Positions 53,632-62,734 of a stretch of 64,000 nucleotides of DNA are shown here, piece by piece; positions within the stretch are counted from its first letter, which is position 1, and each line of letters begins with the position of its first letter. The notes beneath the pieces were generated by a model that worked only from the letters and a program-made list of their open reading frames with translations, did no database searches and was not told the DNA's origin. This DNA comes from Paenibacillus agricola (lineage in GTDB: Bacteria > Bacillota > Bacilli > Paenibacillales > NBRC-103111), in assembly GCF_011440305.1 (NCBI RefSeq), contig NZ_JAAOIW010000014.1, positions 62,001 through 126,000 on the forward strand. The letters are read 5' to 3'. Position numbers and translations under genes: made by a program.

Positions 53632-55137
53632 ATGGTAATGCGAATTAGTGGGTTATCCAGTGGATTTGATACAGAGGGAACCGTTACTAAGCTCATGCAA
53701 GCGCAAAGGGTTCCCTACGATAAGCTAGGTCAAAAGAAACAGACGGCTGAATGGCAGCGGGATGCACTTCGAGACATCAACTTGAAGATGACTGAGTTCC
53801 GTAACACAAAGCTCTTTAATTTCAAACAGGAAAGCACCTTTAACGCAAAGACCGTGAGTATAACGGGAAATTTGGATGCCGTTTCAGCAAAAGGGACAGC
53901 GAGTGCTACTAACACCAATTTAAAAATCGAAGTGGTGAAGTTGGCGGTTGCAGCTTCTGAGAGAAGTGCGGAAAAGATTACAACGCCTGAATTTGATCCT
54001 ACTAAGCCTCTCGCAAGTCAGAGTGAAAACCTCACAAAGGGTACTTTGTCTTCTGGAACTGTGACATTCAAGATTAACGGAACACAGATTCAATTCGATT
54101 CTTCTAAGGAATCCTTAAATGATGTCATTGCCAAAATTAATAAAGACACCAATGTAACGGCATTTTATGACTCTGTTGAGAATAAAATTGCCTTCATGGC
54201 AAACAACAGTGGTAAAACAAATGGTTCCAGCGGCAAGGAGGCCAATATTGTATTTGAGGGCGCTTTGTTGAAGACTGTTTTTCAAGTTGGGGGAAGCTCC
54301 CCCGATGTGGATAGCGGTATTGATGCGGAAGTGAAAATTAACGGCTTAACTACGTCCCGCACAAGCAATACTTTTACCGTAAACGGGATCGAAGTTACTC
54401 TTAAAAAAGAGGGCGGAGTTGCAGCTACAATCTCCACCAAATCCGATGCCGATAAGATCATGGAATCGGTAAAAACTTTTATCAATGATTACAATGATGT
54501 TTTGAAAACTCTGAATGATAAAAGCACCGAAACCAAAAATACTGACTATTTGCCCTTGACCACGGAGCAGAAAGAAGCACTGTCCGAGAAGCAAATCGAA
54601 AGCTGGGAAAGCAAAGCGAAGGCAGGGCTTCTGCGTAATGACCCGATTCTCGCCAGCATGACCCGTACCTTAAGGTCAAGCATGACAGCTATAGTGGATT
54701 CCGGATCGGATAAATATAATTCACTCGCATCCATTGGGATCAGCACAGGACAGTACTATGAGAACGGGAAAATGTATATCGATGAGACCAAGCTACGAGA
54801 AGCGATTGAAGCGAATCCGGATGCAGTGAAAGCGATTTTTACTGGGGATGCGACAGATGACAGTCCTTCTAAAGCCGGGGTTGGCGAAAGATTGTATACA
54901 CAATTAAATAGTGGACTTACCGATTTAACCAAGAAAGCAGGCCTCGCTAATATTTCTTATGACGATAGCCAGTTGTCCAAAAGAATTTATGATATTGATA
55001 GCGAGATGACCATTAAGCTTAAACGATTGAGCACAATCGAAGATAACTATTACAAGCAGTTCACAGCTATGGAGACAGCACTCAATAAATTGAACTCCCA
55101 GGGGGAAAACCTGTTAAGCCAGCTTGGTACTAGCTAA
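53632..55137 (+). CDS. fliD: Flagellar cap protein FliD (HAP2)
   Basis: A 501-residue filament-capping protein. The N-terminal helix is RISGLSSGFDTEGTVTKLMQ and YDKLGQKKQTAEWQRDALRDI, and the C-terminal helix region contains YDDSQLSKRIYDIDSEMTIK, as is typical. The flagellar-hook-associated 2 domain lies in the middle, with IAFMANNSGK and NGIEVTLKKEGG. AGGTGA lies seven bases before ATG 53632 (another ATG at 53638 is also possible). It is followed two bases later by the fliS reading frame region. Confidence 0.95.
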   Translation: MVMRISGLSSGFDTEGTVTKLMQAQRVPYDKLGQKKQTAEWQRDALRDINLKMTEFRNTKLFNFKQESTFNAKTVSITGNLDAVSAKGTASATNTNLKIEVVKLAVAASERSAEKITTPEFDPTKPLASQSENLTKGTLSSGTVTFKINGTQIQFDSSKESLNDVIAKINKDTNVTAFYDSVENKIAFMANNSGKTNGSSGKEANIVFEGALLKTVFQVGGSSPDVDSGIDAEVKINGLTTSRTSNTFTVNGIEVTLKKEGGVAATISTKSDADKIMESVKTFINDYNDVLKTLNDKSTETKNTDYLPLTTEQKEALSEKQIESWESKAKAGLLRNDPILASMTRTLRSSMTAIVDSGSDKYNSLASIGISTGQYYENGKMYIDETKLREAIEANPDAVKAIFTGDATDDSPSKAGVGERLYTQLNSGLTDLTKKAGLANISYDDSQLSKRIYDIDSEMTIKLKRLSTIEDNYYKQFTAMETALNKLNSQGENLLSQLGTS

Positions 55138-55157
55138 GGTTGTATGAGGAGGCATTC

Positions 55158-55559
55158 ATGATTAATAATCTGCAAGTCAACAAGTATTTGGAAAATGCCA
55201 TTCAGACTGCATCGCCTGCTCAATTATTAATCATGCTGTGCGATGGTGCTATGCGTTTCTGCAAGCTTGCTATACTGGCTATACAGAAGCAGGACTACAT
55301 TGAGGCTAATACCCAGATTGGTAAGGTCCAGGATATTATTAATGAATTCGTAATCACGCTTGACACCAATGCACCGGTAGCCGAGGGGTTATTAAAGCTG
55401 TATGATTATTTTCTTTTCCGGCTGGTTCAAGCGAATACGAAGAAAGAAGTAGAGCCTATCGAGGAAGTGATCCAATACTTCGTCGAATTGAAGGAAACCT
55501 GGATTCAAGCTGCGAAAGCAAACAATGCAACGCGCACAGGTACTGGTAATCAAGCATGA
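55158..55559 (+). CDS. fliS: Flagellin export chaperone FliS
   Basis: A 133-residue helical chaperone that keeps flagellin unfolded for export. The opening YLENAIQTASPAQLLIMLCD is the FliS hallmark, followed by GAMRFCKLA, DIINEFVITLDTNA and YDYFLFRLVQANTKK. ATG 55158 follows GAGGAGG by five bases; a longer frame from 55140 would overlap it. The stop overlaps the fliT start. Confidence 0.95.
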   Translation: MINNLQVNKYLENAIQTASPAQLLIMLCDGAMRFCKLAILAIQKQDYIEANTQIGKVQDIINEFVITLDTNAPVAEGLLKLYDYFLFRLVQANTKKEVEPIEEVIQYFVELKETWIQAAKANNATRTGTGNQA

Positions 55560-55897
55560 GTGAGGCAGAAGACATCGTGCGCCACGTCGAGCTTACTACC
55601 AATCAAATGGTCGAGCGGCTAGAATCTGCAAGCTATGAAGATTTAGCGGATTTCATAGAGGAACGCGATCAATTATTGGCTGAATTCCAACGGGTGCAGG
55701 AGCCTTCCGATTTGGCTCTTTATAGATCCAGTATCCTGGGGATTCTGGAGCAGGATAAGTTGCTCTGTGCCAAGATGATGGTATTCAAGGTAGAAGCACA
55801 AAAGGCCATTGAGAAGTTTCAAGCCGCGGAGAAGTACAAGCAGGTATATGATAAAGAATACACGATAGATAGTGTTTTTTTTAACAAGAAAAAGTAG
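55556..55897 (+). CDS. fliT: FliT-like flagellar chaperone
   Basis: A 113-residue, helical, Glu/Lys-rich protein in the usual fliT position after fliS. It has LTTNQMVERLESASYEDLAD and EERDQLLAEFQRV, a weakly conserved pattern typical of FliT. It starts within the fliS stop, so translation is coupled. The assignment depends on position as much as sequence. The operon ends at a strong terminator 30 bases later. Confidence 0.8.
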   Translation: MSEAEDIVRHVELTTNQMVERLESASYEDLADFIEERDQLLAEFQRVQEPSDLALYRSSILGILEQDKLLCAKMMVFKVEAQKAIEKFQAAEKYKQVYDKEYTIDSVFFNKKK

Positions 55898-55926
55898 ATA
55901 ATGATAGCTTCATATGCTTCAGGGTG

Positions 55927-55953
55927 CCGTACAAAACATTTGTGCGGTTTTTT
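55927..55953 (+). terminator. Terminator after the flaG-fliT operon
   Basis: Stem CCGTACAAA / TTTGTGCGG (55927-55935 with 55939-55947, one G-T pair), loop ACA, six Ts. Confidence 0.9.
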
Positions 55954-56235
55954 GTCGTTTGTCTGATATCCTACAATGAACCTTGAAAAACTGTGGACAA
56001 TGTGGATAACTCTGTGTATAACTTTGTTGAAAACAGCAATGTAAGCTTATAAATCGCGAATTCTTGCCTGTGAATTAGTTATTAACGTATTGTTAATACT
56101 TGAATTTTCTAAATATTTGGCCAACAATCGCTGTTGAAATTGACACTTGGAAAGTGCGGGTGATATATTCAAATGGCAGGTACAAATCGTAGTTACTTAA
56201 TTGCAGTTACTCACGAATAGAAGGGAATGTTGGGC
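55954..56235 (+). other. Intergenic region and leader of the cold-shock gene
   Basis: No gene is evident. The region contains the predicted csp promoter (56140-56169) and an AT-rich stretch with the repeated TGTGGA(C/T)AA-type words around 55990-56020 (CTGTGGACAATGTGGATAACTCTGTG). The predicted untranslated leader of csp is about 60 bases. Confidence 0.4.
56140..56169 (+). promoter_or_regulatory. Predicted SigA promoter of the cold-shock gene
   Basis: Perfect TTGACA (56140-56145), 18-bp spacer, TATATT (56164-56169). Confidence 0.65.
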
Positions 56236-56433
56236 ATGCAAGGTAAAGTGAAATGGTTTAATGCAGAAAAGGGTTATGGGTTCATTGAGCGTGAAGATGG
56301 TGGCGATGTATTCGTCCATTTCTCCGCGATCCAAACGGAGGGCTTCAAAACATTGGATGAAGGCCAAGCGGTTGAATTCGATATTGTAGAAGGCGCTCGC
56401 GGCCAACAGGCTGCTAACGTTACGAAGTTGTAA
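56236..56433 (+). CDS. Cold shock protein (CspA/CspD family)
   Basis: A 65-residue single-stranded nucleic-acid-binding OB-fold protein. Both RNA-binding motifs are present: [13 protein letters not shown] (RNP1) and DVFVHFSAI (RNP2). ATG 56236 has GAAGGGA nine bases before; an in-frame ATG at 56227 overlaps that site. Stands alone with its own promoter and terminator, inserted between fliT and hpf relative to B. subtilis. Confidence 0.95.
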   Translation: MQGKVKWFNAEKGYGFIEREDGGDVFVHFSAIQTEGFKTLDEGQAVEFDIVEGARGQQAANVTKL

Positions 56434-56496
56434 CCTATGGCACTATAGGTTCTTGGCTATACATAATAGGGTTTGAATGAAAAGAAGCATCTAAAT

Positions 56497-56531
56497 AACA
56501 CTCTGGGAGGTCTCCTGGGGTGTTGTTTTTG
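56497..56531 (+). terminator. Terminator after the cold-shock gene
   Basis: Stem of about 12 bp with G-T pairs (56497-56508 with 56513-56524), followed by GTTTTTG. Confidence 0.75.
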
Positions 56532-56597
56532 TTGGAGCGAAACTGCTTGAAGTTAGAGGATAATGGTTAAGATGAGGAGTGGGAATGTAAACGTTTT

Positions 56598-56626
56598 TTG
56601 AAGATTGTTATGGAGTGTAGTATACT
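56598..56626 (+). promoter_or_regulatory. Predicted SigA promoter of hpf
   Basis: TTGAAG (56598-56603), 17-bp spacer, TATACT (56621-56626), 28 bases before the hpf start. SigB or SigH control, known for this gene in Bacillus, cannot be excluded. Confidence 0.5.
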
Positions 56627-56653
56627 AGATTCATGAAAGGAGGAGAAGTACAC

Positions 56654-57199
56654 ATGAAATTCAACATCCGCGGACAAAACATTGAGGTAACTGAACCATT
56701 AAAAGATTATGTTGAAAAGAAATTGGCAAAGCTCGAAAAGTACTTTGAAACTCCCCCTACTTCCGACGTAAATGTAACATTGAGCGTTATTAAAGGATTA
56801 CAAACTGTAGAGGTGACGATTCCGTTAAAAGGAGTCATGCTACGGGCTGAAGAGAAAAATAATGATATGTACGCTTCCATCGATCTGGTGACAGACAAGC
56901 TGGAAAGGCAAATACGCAAGCATAAAACTAAGGTGAACCGGAAGACTCGCCAAGAGGGCGGCCTTCGCGACATTCTGAGAGTGGATGCACCTTCGCAATT
57001 TGAAGACGAAGATGAAGATTATGAATTGGTAAGAACCAAAAGCTTTATGATGAAGCCGATGGATATCGATGAAGCCATTCTTCAAATGAACATGGTTGGC
57101 CATAGCTTTTTCGTATTTTCCAATATGGACACCGAGCAAGTTAATGTGGTATACAAGCGTGACGATGGCAAATACGGCTTAATCGAGCCAGCCAGATAG
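56654..57199 (+). CDS. hpf: Ribosome hibernation-promoting factor (long form)
   Basis: A 181-residue protein that pairs 70S ribosomes into 100S dimers during rest. The N-terminal S30AE domain has FNIRGQNIEVTEPLKDYVEKK and KNNDMYASIDLVTDKLERQI; after an acidic linker comes the C-terminal dimerisation domain with VRTKSFMMKPMDIDEAILQM and VYKRDDGKYGLIEP. ATG 56654 follows AAAGGAGGAG by seven bases. This long form is typical of Firmicutes (yvyD in B. subtilis), and the hpf-secA-prfB order is conserved. A terminator follows. Confidence 0.95.
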   Translation: MKFNIRGQNIEVTEPLKDYVEKKLAKLEKYFETPPTSDVNVTLSVIKGLQTVEVTIPLKGVMLRAEEKNNDMYASIDLVTDKLERQIRKHKTKVNRKTRQEGGLRDILRVDAPSQFEDEDEDYELVRTKSFMMKPMDIDEAILQMNMVGHSFFVFSNMDTEQVNVVYKRDDGKYGLIEPAR

Positions 57200-57210
57200 A
57201 TGCATACATA

Positions 57211-57243
57211 AAAGAGCTTGCCTGAAAAGGTAGGCTCTTTTTG
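57211..57243 (+). terminator. Terminator after hpf
   Basis: A 13-bp stem AAAGAGCTTGCCT / AGGTAGGCTCTTT (57211-57223 with 57228-57240, two G-T pairs), loop GAAA, trailing Ts. Confidence 0.9.
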
Positions 57244-57305
57244 GCGATTTAAAGAATAAACACCAAATCTATGTACAATGATAGTAAAGATGCATAAGGC
57301 TGTTG

Positions 57306-57334
57306 TTGCGACTAGCGCTGCAAACTGCTACAAT
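57306..57334 (+). promoter_or_regulatory. Predicted SigA promoter of secA
   Basis: TTGCGA (57306-57311), 17-bp spacer, TACAAT (57329-57334), 38 bases before the secA start. Confidence 0.5.
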
Positions 57335-57371
57335 TTAAGGTAAACCGTTTTTATAAAAGGGAGATGAGCCC

Positions 57372-59885
57372 ATGCTAGGACTCGTTAAAAAAATATTCGG
57401 AGACCACAACGAGCGAGAAGTCAAGCGATTGTGGAAAACTGTCGAAGTTATCAACAAGCTAGAGCCGACGATTGAGGCTTTAACAGACGAAGAATTGAAA
57501 AACAAAACCGCCGAATTCCGTGAGCGTTTGGAAAAGGACGAGACGTTGGATGACCTGCTGCCAGAGGCTTTTGCTGTAGTGCGGGAAGCTTCCAAGCGTG
57601 TGCTGAATAAGCGCCACTACGATGTGCAATTAATCGGGGGCATGGTGCTTCACGAAGGCCGGATCGCAGAAATGAGAACTGGGGAAGGGAAAACCCTTGT
57701 TGGAACCTTACCCGTGTATTTGAATGCGCTACTCGGCAGAGGTGTGCATGTAGTCACCGTAAATGATTACTTGGCACAGCGCGATAGCTCCGAAATGGGC
57801 AAGGTGTATGAGTTTCTTGGGATGAGTGTAGGCGTTAACCTCAATACACTGGAACACGAGGAGAAGCAAATTTCTTATTCGCGTGACATTACGTATGGAA
57901 CGAACAATGAGTTTGGCTTCGATTACCTGCGCGACAACATGGTGCTGTACAAAGAGCAAATGGTGCAGCGTCCATTGTATTTTGCTGTGATCGATGAAGT
58001 GGATTCGATCTTGGTCGATGAAGCAAGAACACCGCTCATTATATCCGGACAAGCTGCCAAATCTACAGATATGTACTATATGGCAGACCGCTTTGTGAGC
58101 CGGTTAAAGGATGAGGAAGATTATATTGTCGATGTGAAGGTACGTTCCGTTACATTGACAGAGGCTGGCGTTAGCAAGGGTGAGCAAGCTTTCAATATTG
58201 AAAATTTGTTCGACCATGCGAATGTGACGATCAACCACCATATTACACAAGCCTTGAAGGCGCGCATCATTATGAGGCGTGATGTGGATTATGTCGTTCA
58301 GGATGAAGAAGTCATCATCGTGGATGAATTTACAGGGCGTATGATGACAGGCCGCCGCTATAGCGAGGGCTTACACCAAGCGATCGAAGCCAAGGAGCAG
58401 TTAAAGGTTCAAAATGAGTCGATGACGCTGGCAACGATTACGTTCCAAAATTACTTCCGGATGTACCGCAAGCTTTCGGGCATGACGGGTACTGCCAAGA
58501 CGGAGGAAGAAGAGTTCAAGAAAATTTATGGTCTAGACGTGATTATGGTGCCAACCAACCGTCCAATGATCCGTGCTGATGGCCCCGATATTGTATATAA
58601 ATCGGTAAACAGCAAGTTCCGTGCGGTTGTTGAAGAGATCGTGAAACGCCACCAGAACAAGCAGCCGATGCTAGTCGGCACGATCTCGATTGAGAATTCC
58701 GAACGTTTATCCGACATGCTTAAAAGCAAAGGGATCCAGCATAAGGTGCTTAACGCAAAATTTCATGCTGAAGAAGCAGAGATTGTGGCACGCGCAGGCG
58801 AGCCAGGCTCCGTAACCATCGCTACGAATATGGCTGGACGGGGAACGGATATTGTGCTGGGCGAAGGTGTGCCTGAAGTTGGCGGCTTGCATATTATAGG
58901 TACAGAACGGCATGAGAGCCGACGGATCGATAACCAGCTGCGTGGTCGTGCTGGACGGCAAGGCGATCCGGGCTCCTCGCAGTTTTACCTGTCGATGGAA
59001 GATGAGCTGATGCGCCGTTTTGGTGCGGAGAACATCATGGGCATGATGGATCGCCTAGGCTTCGAAGAGGACCAGCCGATTGAAAGCAAGCTGATTTCAC
59101 GTGCGGTTGAATCCGCGCAGAAGCGCGTGGAGGGCAATAACTTTGACGTGCGGAAAGTGGTCCTTCAGTACGATGATGTGATGAACCAGCAGCGGGAAAT
59201 TATTTATAAGCAGCGCCGTGAGGTACTGGAATCGGCGAACATTCGTGATATTGCCTTAGGCATGATCCTGCCTGTTGTGGAACGCATTGTAGAAGCGCAT
59301 TGCCCGTCGGACCTGGTTCCCGAGGAATGGGATCTGCAGGCGATTGTTGATTACGCCAATGGAACCTTCCTGCAAGAAGGCCAGCTGTCCAAGGATGAGC
59401 TTTGGGGCAAGGAAAGCGACGAAATTACGCAATATATCAAAGACGTTGTACAGCGCATCTATGAAGAGCGCGAGCAAATGATCGGCGAAGAATTTATGCG
59501 TGAGTTTGAGAAAGTCGTGGTGCTTCGCGCTGTAGATTCCAAATGGATGGATCATATCGATGCGATGGATCAGCTGCGCCAAGGGATTCATTTGCGTGCA
59601 TACGGCGGAACCGACCCTTTGCGTGAGTACCAATTCGAAGGCTTCGCGATGTTCCAGGAGATGATCCAGAGCATTCAGGAGGAAGTAGCCACTTACATCA
59701 TGAAGGCTCATGTAGAAATGAACCTGGAGCGTCAGGCTGTCGTGGAAATTAATGCGACCGTTACCTCTGGGGAGCCTGCTCCTAAGAAGCCTGCGGTGAC
59801 TAATGAAGCCGACAAGGTTGGCCGCAACGATGTATGCCCTTGTGGCAGCGGCAAGAAGTACAAACAATGCCACGGTGCTTCGTAA
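57372..59885 (+). CDS. secA: Preprotein translocase ATPase SecA
   Basis: An 837-residue motor driving proteins through SecYEG; it would export the S-layer and other secreted proteins in this window. Walker [14 protein letters not shown] is at about residue 101, the DEAD-type block is [18 protein letters not shown], then the preprotein cross-linking domain, motif [17 protein letters not shown], the helical scaffold, and a C-terminal zinc motif [14 protein letters not shown] for SecB/ribosome contact. GGGAGATGAG precedes the ATG. All nucleotide-binding motifs are intact. prfB follows after 62 bases. Confidence 0.98.
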   Translation: MLGLVKKIFGDHNEREVKRLWKTVEVINKLEPTIEALTDEELKNKTAEFRERLEKDETLDDLLPEAFAVVREASKRVLNKRHYDVQLIGGMVLHEGRIAEMRTGEGKTLVGTLPVYLNALLGRGVHVVTVNDYLAQRDSSEMGKVYEFLGMSVGVNLNTLEHEEKQISYSRDITYGTNNEFGFDYLRDNMVLYKEQMVQRPLYFAVIDEVDSILVDEARTPLIISGQAAKSTDMYYMADRFVSRLKDEEDYIVDVKVRSVTLTEAGVSKGEQAFNIENLFDHANVTINHHITQALKARIIMRRDVDYVVQDEEVIIVDEFTGRMMTGRRYSEGLHQAIEAKEQLKVQNESMTLATITFQNYFRMYRKLSGMTGTAKTEEEEFKKIYGLDVIMVPTNRPMIRADGPDIVYKSVNSKFRAVVEEIVKRHQNKQPMLVGTISIENSERLSDMLKSKGIQHKVLNAKFHAEEAEIVARAGEPGSVTIATNMAGRGTDIVLGEGVPEVGGLHIIGTERHESRRIDNQLRGRAGRQGDPGSSQFYLSMEDELMRRFGAENIMGMMDRLGFEEDQPIESKLISRAVESAQKRVEGNNFDVRKVVLQYDDVMNQQREIIYKQRREVLESANIRDIALGMILPVVERIVEAHCPSDLVPEEWDLQAIVDYANGTFLQEGQLSKDELWGKESDEITQYIKDVVQRIYEEREQMIGEEFMREFEKVVVLRAVDSKWMDHIDAMDQLRQGIHLRAYGGTDPLREYQFEGFAMFQEMIQSIQEEVATYIMKAHVEMNLERQAVVEINATVTSGEPAPKKPAVTNEADKVGRNDVCPCGSGKKYKQCHGAS

Positions 59886-59947
59886 AGCATGGCTTGATGA
59901 AGCAGCTGGTAACATCGCTTTATAAGCGTAATGAAGGAGCAAACGAT

Positions 59948-61064
59948 ATGTTAGAGCCTGAGGTAAAGCAAAATTTGCGGGAAACAGCAGTGCGGTTGGC
60001 TGAGCTTAGGGGGTCCCTTTGACTTAGATCTAAAACTGGAGCAAATCGCGAACTATGAGGAAAAGATGTCAGTTCCCGATTTCTGGGATGACACGGACCA
60101 GGCACAGAAGCTGATCGCCGAAATGAACGCGATTAAAGGCGATGTGGATCATTTTCTGGGTATGGCCGCCGAGTATGAGGATTTGGAAATGCTGGTGGAG
60201 CTAATTCAAGAGGAGCATGACGACAGCATGGCGGTCGAAATCGAGCAGGGCATTACAGCATTGGTGAAGAAGCTGGACAGCTTCCAGCTGCAGCTGTTGC
60301 TAAGCCAGCCCTATGATAAGCTGAATGCGATCCTGGAGCTGCATCCGGGTGCAGGCGGTACAGAGTCGCAGGACTGGGCAGAGATGCTGCTGCGCATGTA
60401 CAGGCGCTGGGCGGAGAAGCGGGGCTTCAAGGTCGAGGTGCTCGATTATTTGCCTGGTGATGAGGCAGGTGTGAAAAGCGTGACCTTGCTGATTACAGGC
60501 TACAACGCGTATGGCTACCTGAAGGCGGAAAAAGGCGTGCACCGACTGGTGCGGATTTCGCCATTTGATGCATCGGGACGCCGCCATACCTCGTTCGTAT
60601 CCTGCGACGTTATGCCTGAAATTGACGACGATGTTGAAATCAATATCCGCACGGAGGATTTGAAAATCGATACGTACCGTGCGAGTGGTGCAGGTGGGCA
60701 GCATATCAATACGACCGACTCGGCCGTGCGGATCACGCATATGCCGACAGGGGTTGTGGTAAGCTGCCAGCAGGAGCGCTCCCAGATTAAGAATAGGGAA
60801 AAAGCGATGAAGATGCTTCGTTCCAAGCTCTATGAAAGAAAGATCGAGGAGCAGCTTAAGCATCTCGCCGAGATTCGCGGCGAAGTGGCGGATATTGCCT
60901 GGGGTAGCCAAATTCGCTCCTATGTGTTCCATCCTTACAGTATGGTGAAGGACCACCGTACTTTGGCAGAAACGGGCAACACTGGCGCTGTCATGGATGG
61001 CGATTTGGATGCTTTTATCGATGCTTACTTGCGAATGCAGATCGAACCTAAAGTAGCTGAATAG
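59948..61064 (+). CDS. prfB: Peptide chain release factor 2 with programmed +1 frameshift
   Basis: RF2 recognises UGA and UAA stop codons. The first 24 codons (59948-60019) end at an in-frame TGA (60020-60022); a +1 shift at CTT-TGA-C joins codon 24 to GAC at 60021, and the frame then runs to 61064, giving 371 residues. The internal Shine-Dalgarno AGGGGG (60008-60013) lies three bases before the slip site, exactly the layout of RF2 autoregulation: low RF2 lets ribosomes pause and shift. The GGQ motif is in [12 protein letters not shown] and a stop-recognition segment (HTSF-type) in the middle domain. AAGGAGC precedes the ATG. Confidence 0.97.
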
Positions 61065-61408
61065 GTTTGATGCTGCAGCAGCAGGTTAAGGTCAGCACAA
61101 GTTCGTAATCAAACTCAAGTTCATAATTAAAGCCATTTAAGTAAATCCTACACATCATAGATGTCGGTCAACCTAACTTGTAAAAGATAGGGCAGCATAT
61201 GCTGCTGCTATCCTTCTGCAAGGATGGCTGTCCAGGCGTAGTGGTGGGTAGGATTTTTTTGTGCTTTTCGATTAGATGGGGCGGTGTGGCTGGGTGGATG
61301 GGCTCGCCCAGTCCAGTGTCCATCCAAAATCAATCCAAAATCAATCCAGTGTGGAAACAAGTTGTAGCAGAGTAGAAGCAGTGTTAATCCCGCGAGCGAG
61401 GCGGATAG
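61065..61408 (+). other. Intergenic region between prfB and the YitT-family gene
   Basis: No gene is seen. It holds small palindromes near 61185-61225 (GGCAGCATATGCTGC and ATCCTT-CTGC-AAGGAT), a T-run at 61254-61260 that may be part of a terminator, and a period-11 repeat at 61322-61347. Confidence 0.4.
61322..61347. repeat. Short period-11 tandem repeat
   Basis: ATCCAAAATCA occurs at 61322-61332 and 61333-61343, followed by a partial third copy ATCC. Confidence 0.85.
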
Positions 61409-62314
61409 GTGGTGGCTCAAGTGATGAGGGTACAGAGGCGTGAGCGGAGCGTAGAGCGGCAGCGGCGCCGCACTCGGCGTGATGTGGTAGTGGAATATGG
61501 GCTTTTGTTACTAGGCTCCTTATTGATTGCCTTAAGCTTTAATATGTTTCTAAGCCCGAACCAGGTCGCTTCTGGCGGTGTATCGGGAATTAGTATTATT
61601 GTGCAGTCGGTATTTGGCTTCGAACCAGCGATTACCCAATGGGTATTGAATATTCCCTTGGTCGTGTTTGGCACTTATTTATTAGGTGGGCATTTTGGGC
61701 TAAAGACGGCGGTAGGCTCGTTCCTGCTGCCGCTAATCATATTGATGACGCGAGGCCTGCCTGCGTTGACGAATAATTTGTTGTTGGCCAGCATTTACGG
61801 CGGCATTCTGATTGGCATTGGTGTTGGTCTTGTTTTTCGTGGAAAGGGGTCAACCGGTGGACTGGACTTGGCAGCACAGATTGTGCATAAGTATACCGGT
61901 TTAAGTTTGGGGCTGTCGATGGCGATGCTGGACGGGCTGGTTATCGTAGCAGCGGGTTTTGTGCTTTCACCAGAAAAAGCATTATTTGCGCTAATTGGAC
62001 TGTTCGTGACGGGGAAGACCATTAATATTGTGCAAATCGGACTCAGCTACTCGAAGGTGGCGTTTATTATATCGGAAGAGTCGGAAGCGATACGCCAGAA
62101 AATATTGCTCGAGATGGATCGTGGACTAACACAACTGCAAGCTACAGGAGGGTATACAGGGGAGCAGCGGACGGTGTTGATGGTCGTAGTAGGACAGACG
62201 CAGGTCAGTCGTTTGAAGGATTTGGTAAAGGCGGTGGATCCGCTCGCTTTTGTCATTTTGAGTGATACAAATGAGGTGTTGGGGGAGGGATTTAAGTTTG
62301 AGGGTTCTCGCTGA
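61409..62314 (+). CDS. YitT-family membrane protein (DUF161/DUF2179)
   Basis: A 301-residue integral membrane protein of unknown transport role. The N-terminus is very basic (RVQRRERSVERQRRRTRRD), followed by about five hydrophobic segments with NMFLSPNQVASGGVSGISI and GSTGGLDLAAQIV, the family's glycine-rich loops, and a C-terminal soluble DUF2179 domain with GGYTGEQRTVLMVVV and DPLAFVILSDTNEVLGEGF. The start is uncertain: GTG 61409, GTG 61412 or ATG 61424 are all in frame and close to a GAGGCGG-type site. Strongly basic N-terminus is unusual for the family and may partly be a start-choice artefact. Confidence 0.88.
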   Translation: MVAQVMRVQRRERSVERQRRRTRRDVVVEYGLLLLGSLLIALSFNMFLSPNQVASGGVSGISIIVQSVFGFEPAITQWVLNIPLVVFGTYLLGGHFGLKTAVGSFLLPLIILMTRGLPALTNNLLLASIYGGILIGIGVGLVFRGKGSTGGLDLAAQIVHKYTGLSLGLSMAMLDGLVIVAAGFVLSPEKALFALIGLFVTGKTINIVQIGLSYSKVAFIISEESEAIRQKILLEMDRGLTQLQATGGYTGEQRTVLMVVVGQTQVSRLKDLVKAVDPLAFVILSDTNEVLGEGFKFEGSR

Positions 62315-62675
62315 TGGATGCCCACAGTGATGAGTACTAGTAAGCGATTACATAATAGATTTTAGGCCTTGAAATAAACAAATGCGGAGATGGACGGCTA
62401 GATGCTTGAGTTTGTGATCTTATCGAAGGCAATTATTATGGTTCTGGACACAAAGCCTTGAAGCCGCAGGAGCCAATCCCGACGGTTTTTTGGTGCGAGG
62501 ATTCGTTAACGCTTGCTTCCGATCGTATGATCTATTAAATGGAGGATGCGTATAGCGCCAGATCTCGTATTTTTAAATAATAATGGGGTTATGTGGTTTT
62601 TGGGGGCGGGTAGTGATAAAATTTATAGGAAAGCTCGCAGGATCGACCAATTATGCTGTGCATTGGATTTATCGA

Positions 62676-62704
62676 TTGAATTATTATTCTTTTAAATGTA
62701 TAAT
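62676..62704 (+). promoter_or_regulatory. Predicted SigA promoter of argC
   Basis: TTGAAT (62676-62681), 17-bp spacer, perfect TATAAT (62699-62704). The -10 lies within the ARG box. Confidence 0.65.
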
Positions 62705-62712
62705 AATACATA
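62695..62712 (+). promoter_or_regulatory. ARG box (ArgR/AhrC operator) overlapping the argC promoter
   Basis: AATGTATAATAATACATA fits the 18-bp ARG consensus WNTGNATWWWWATNCANW at every position. It covers the -10 element, so arginine-bound ArgR would block RNA polymerase. Confidence 0.75.
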
Positions 62713-62734
62713 CTTTATGTTTGGAGGGACGGCT

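Larger units (their letters stand above)
62315..62734 (+). other. Intergenic region upstream of the arginine operon
   Basis: No gene is evident. A weak hairpin with six Ts (AGCCG ... CGGTTTTTT, around 62461-62490) may end the YitT transcript. The arg promoter and ARG box lie at the right end. Confidence 0.45.

Noticed and set aside
59834-60022. Separate 62-residue gene before prfB
   Set aside because: It is the first part of prfB read from an upstream ATG inside the secA end; the +1 frameshift joins it to the main frame.
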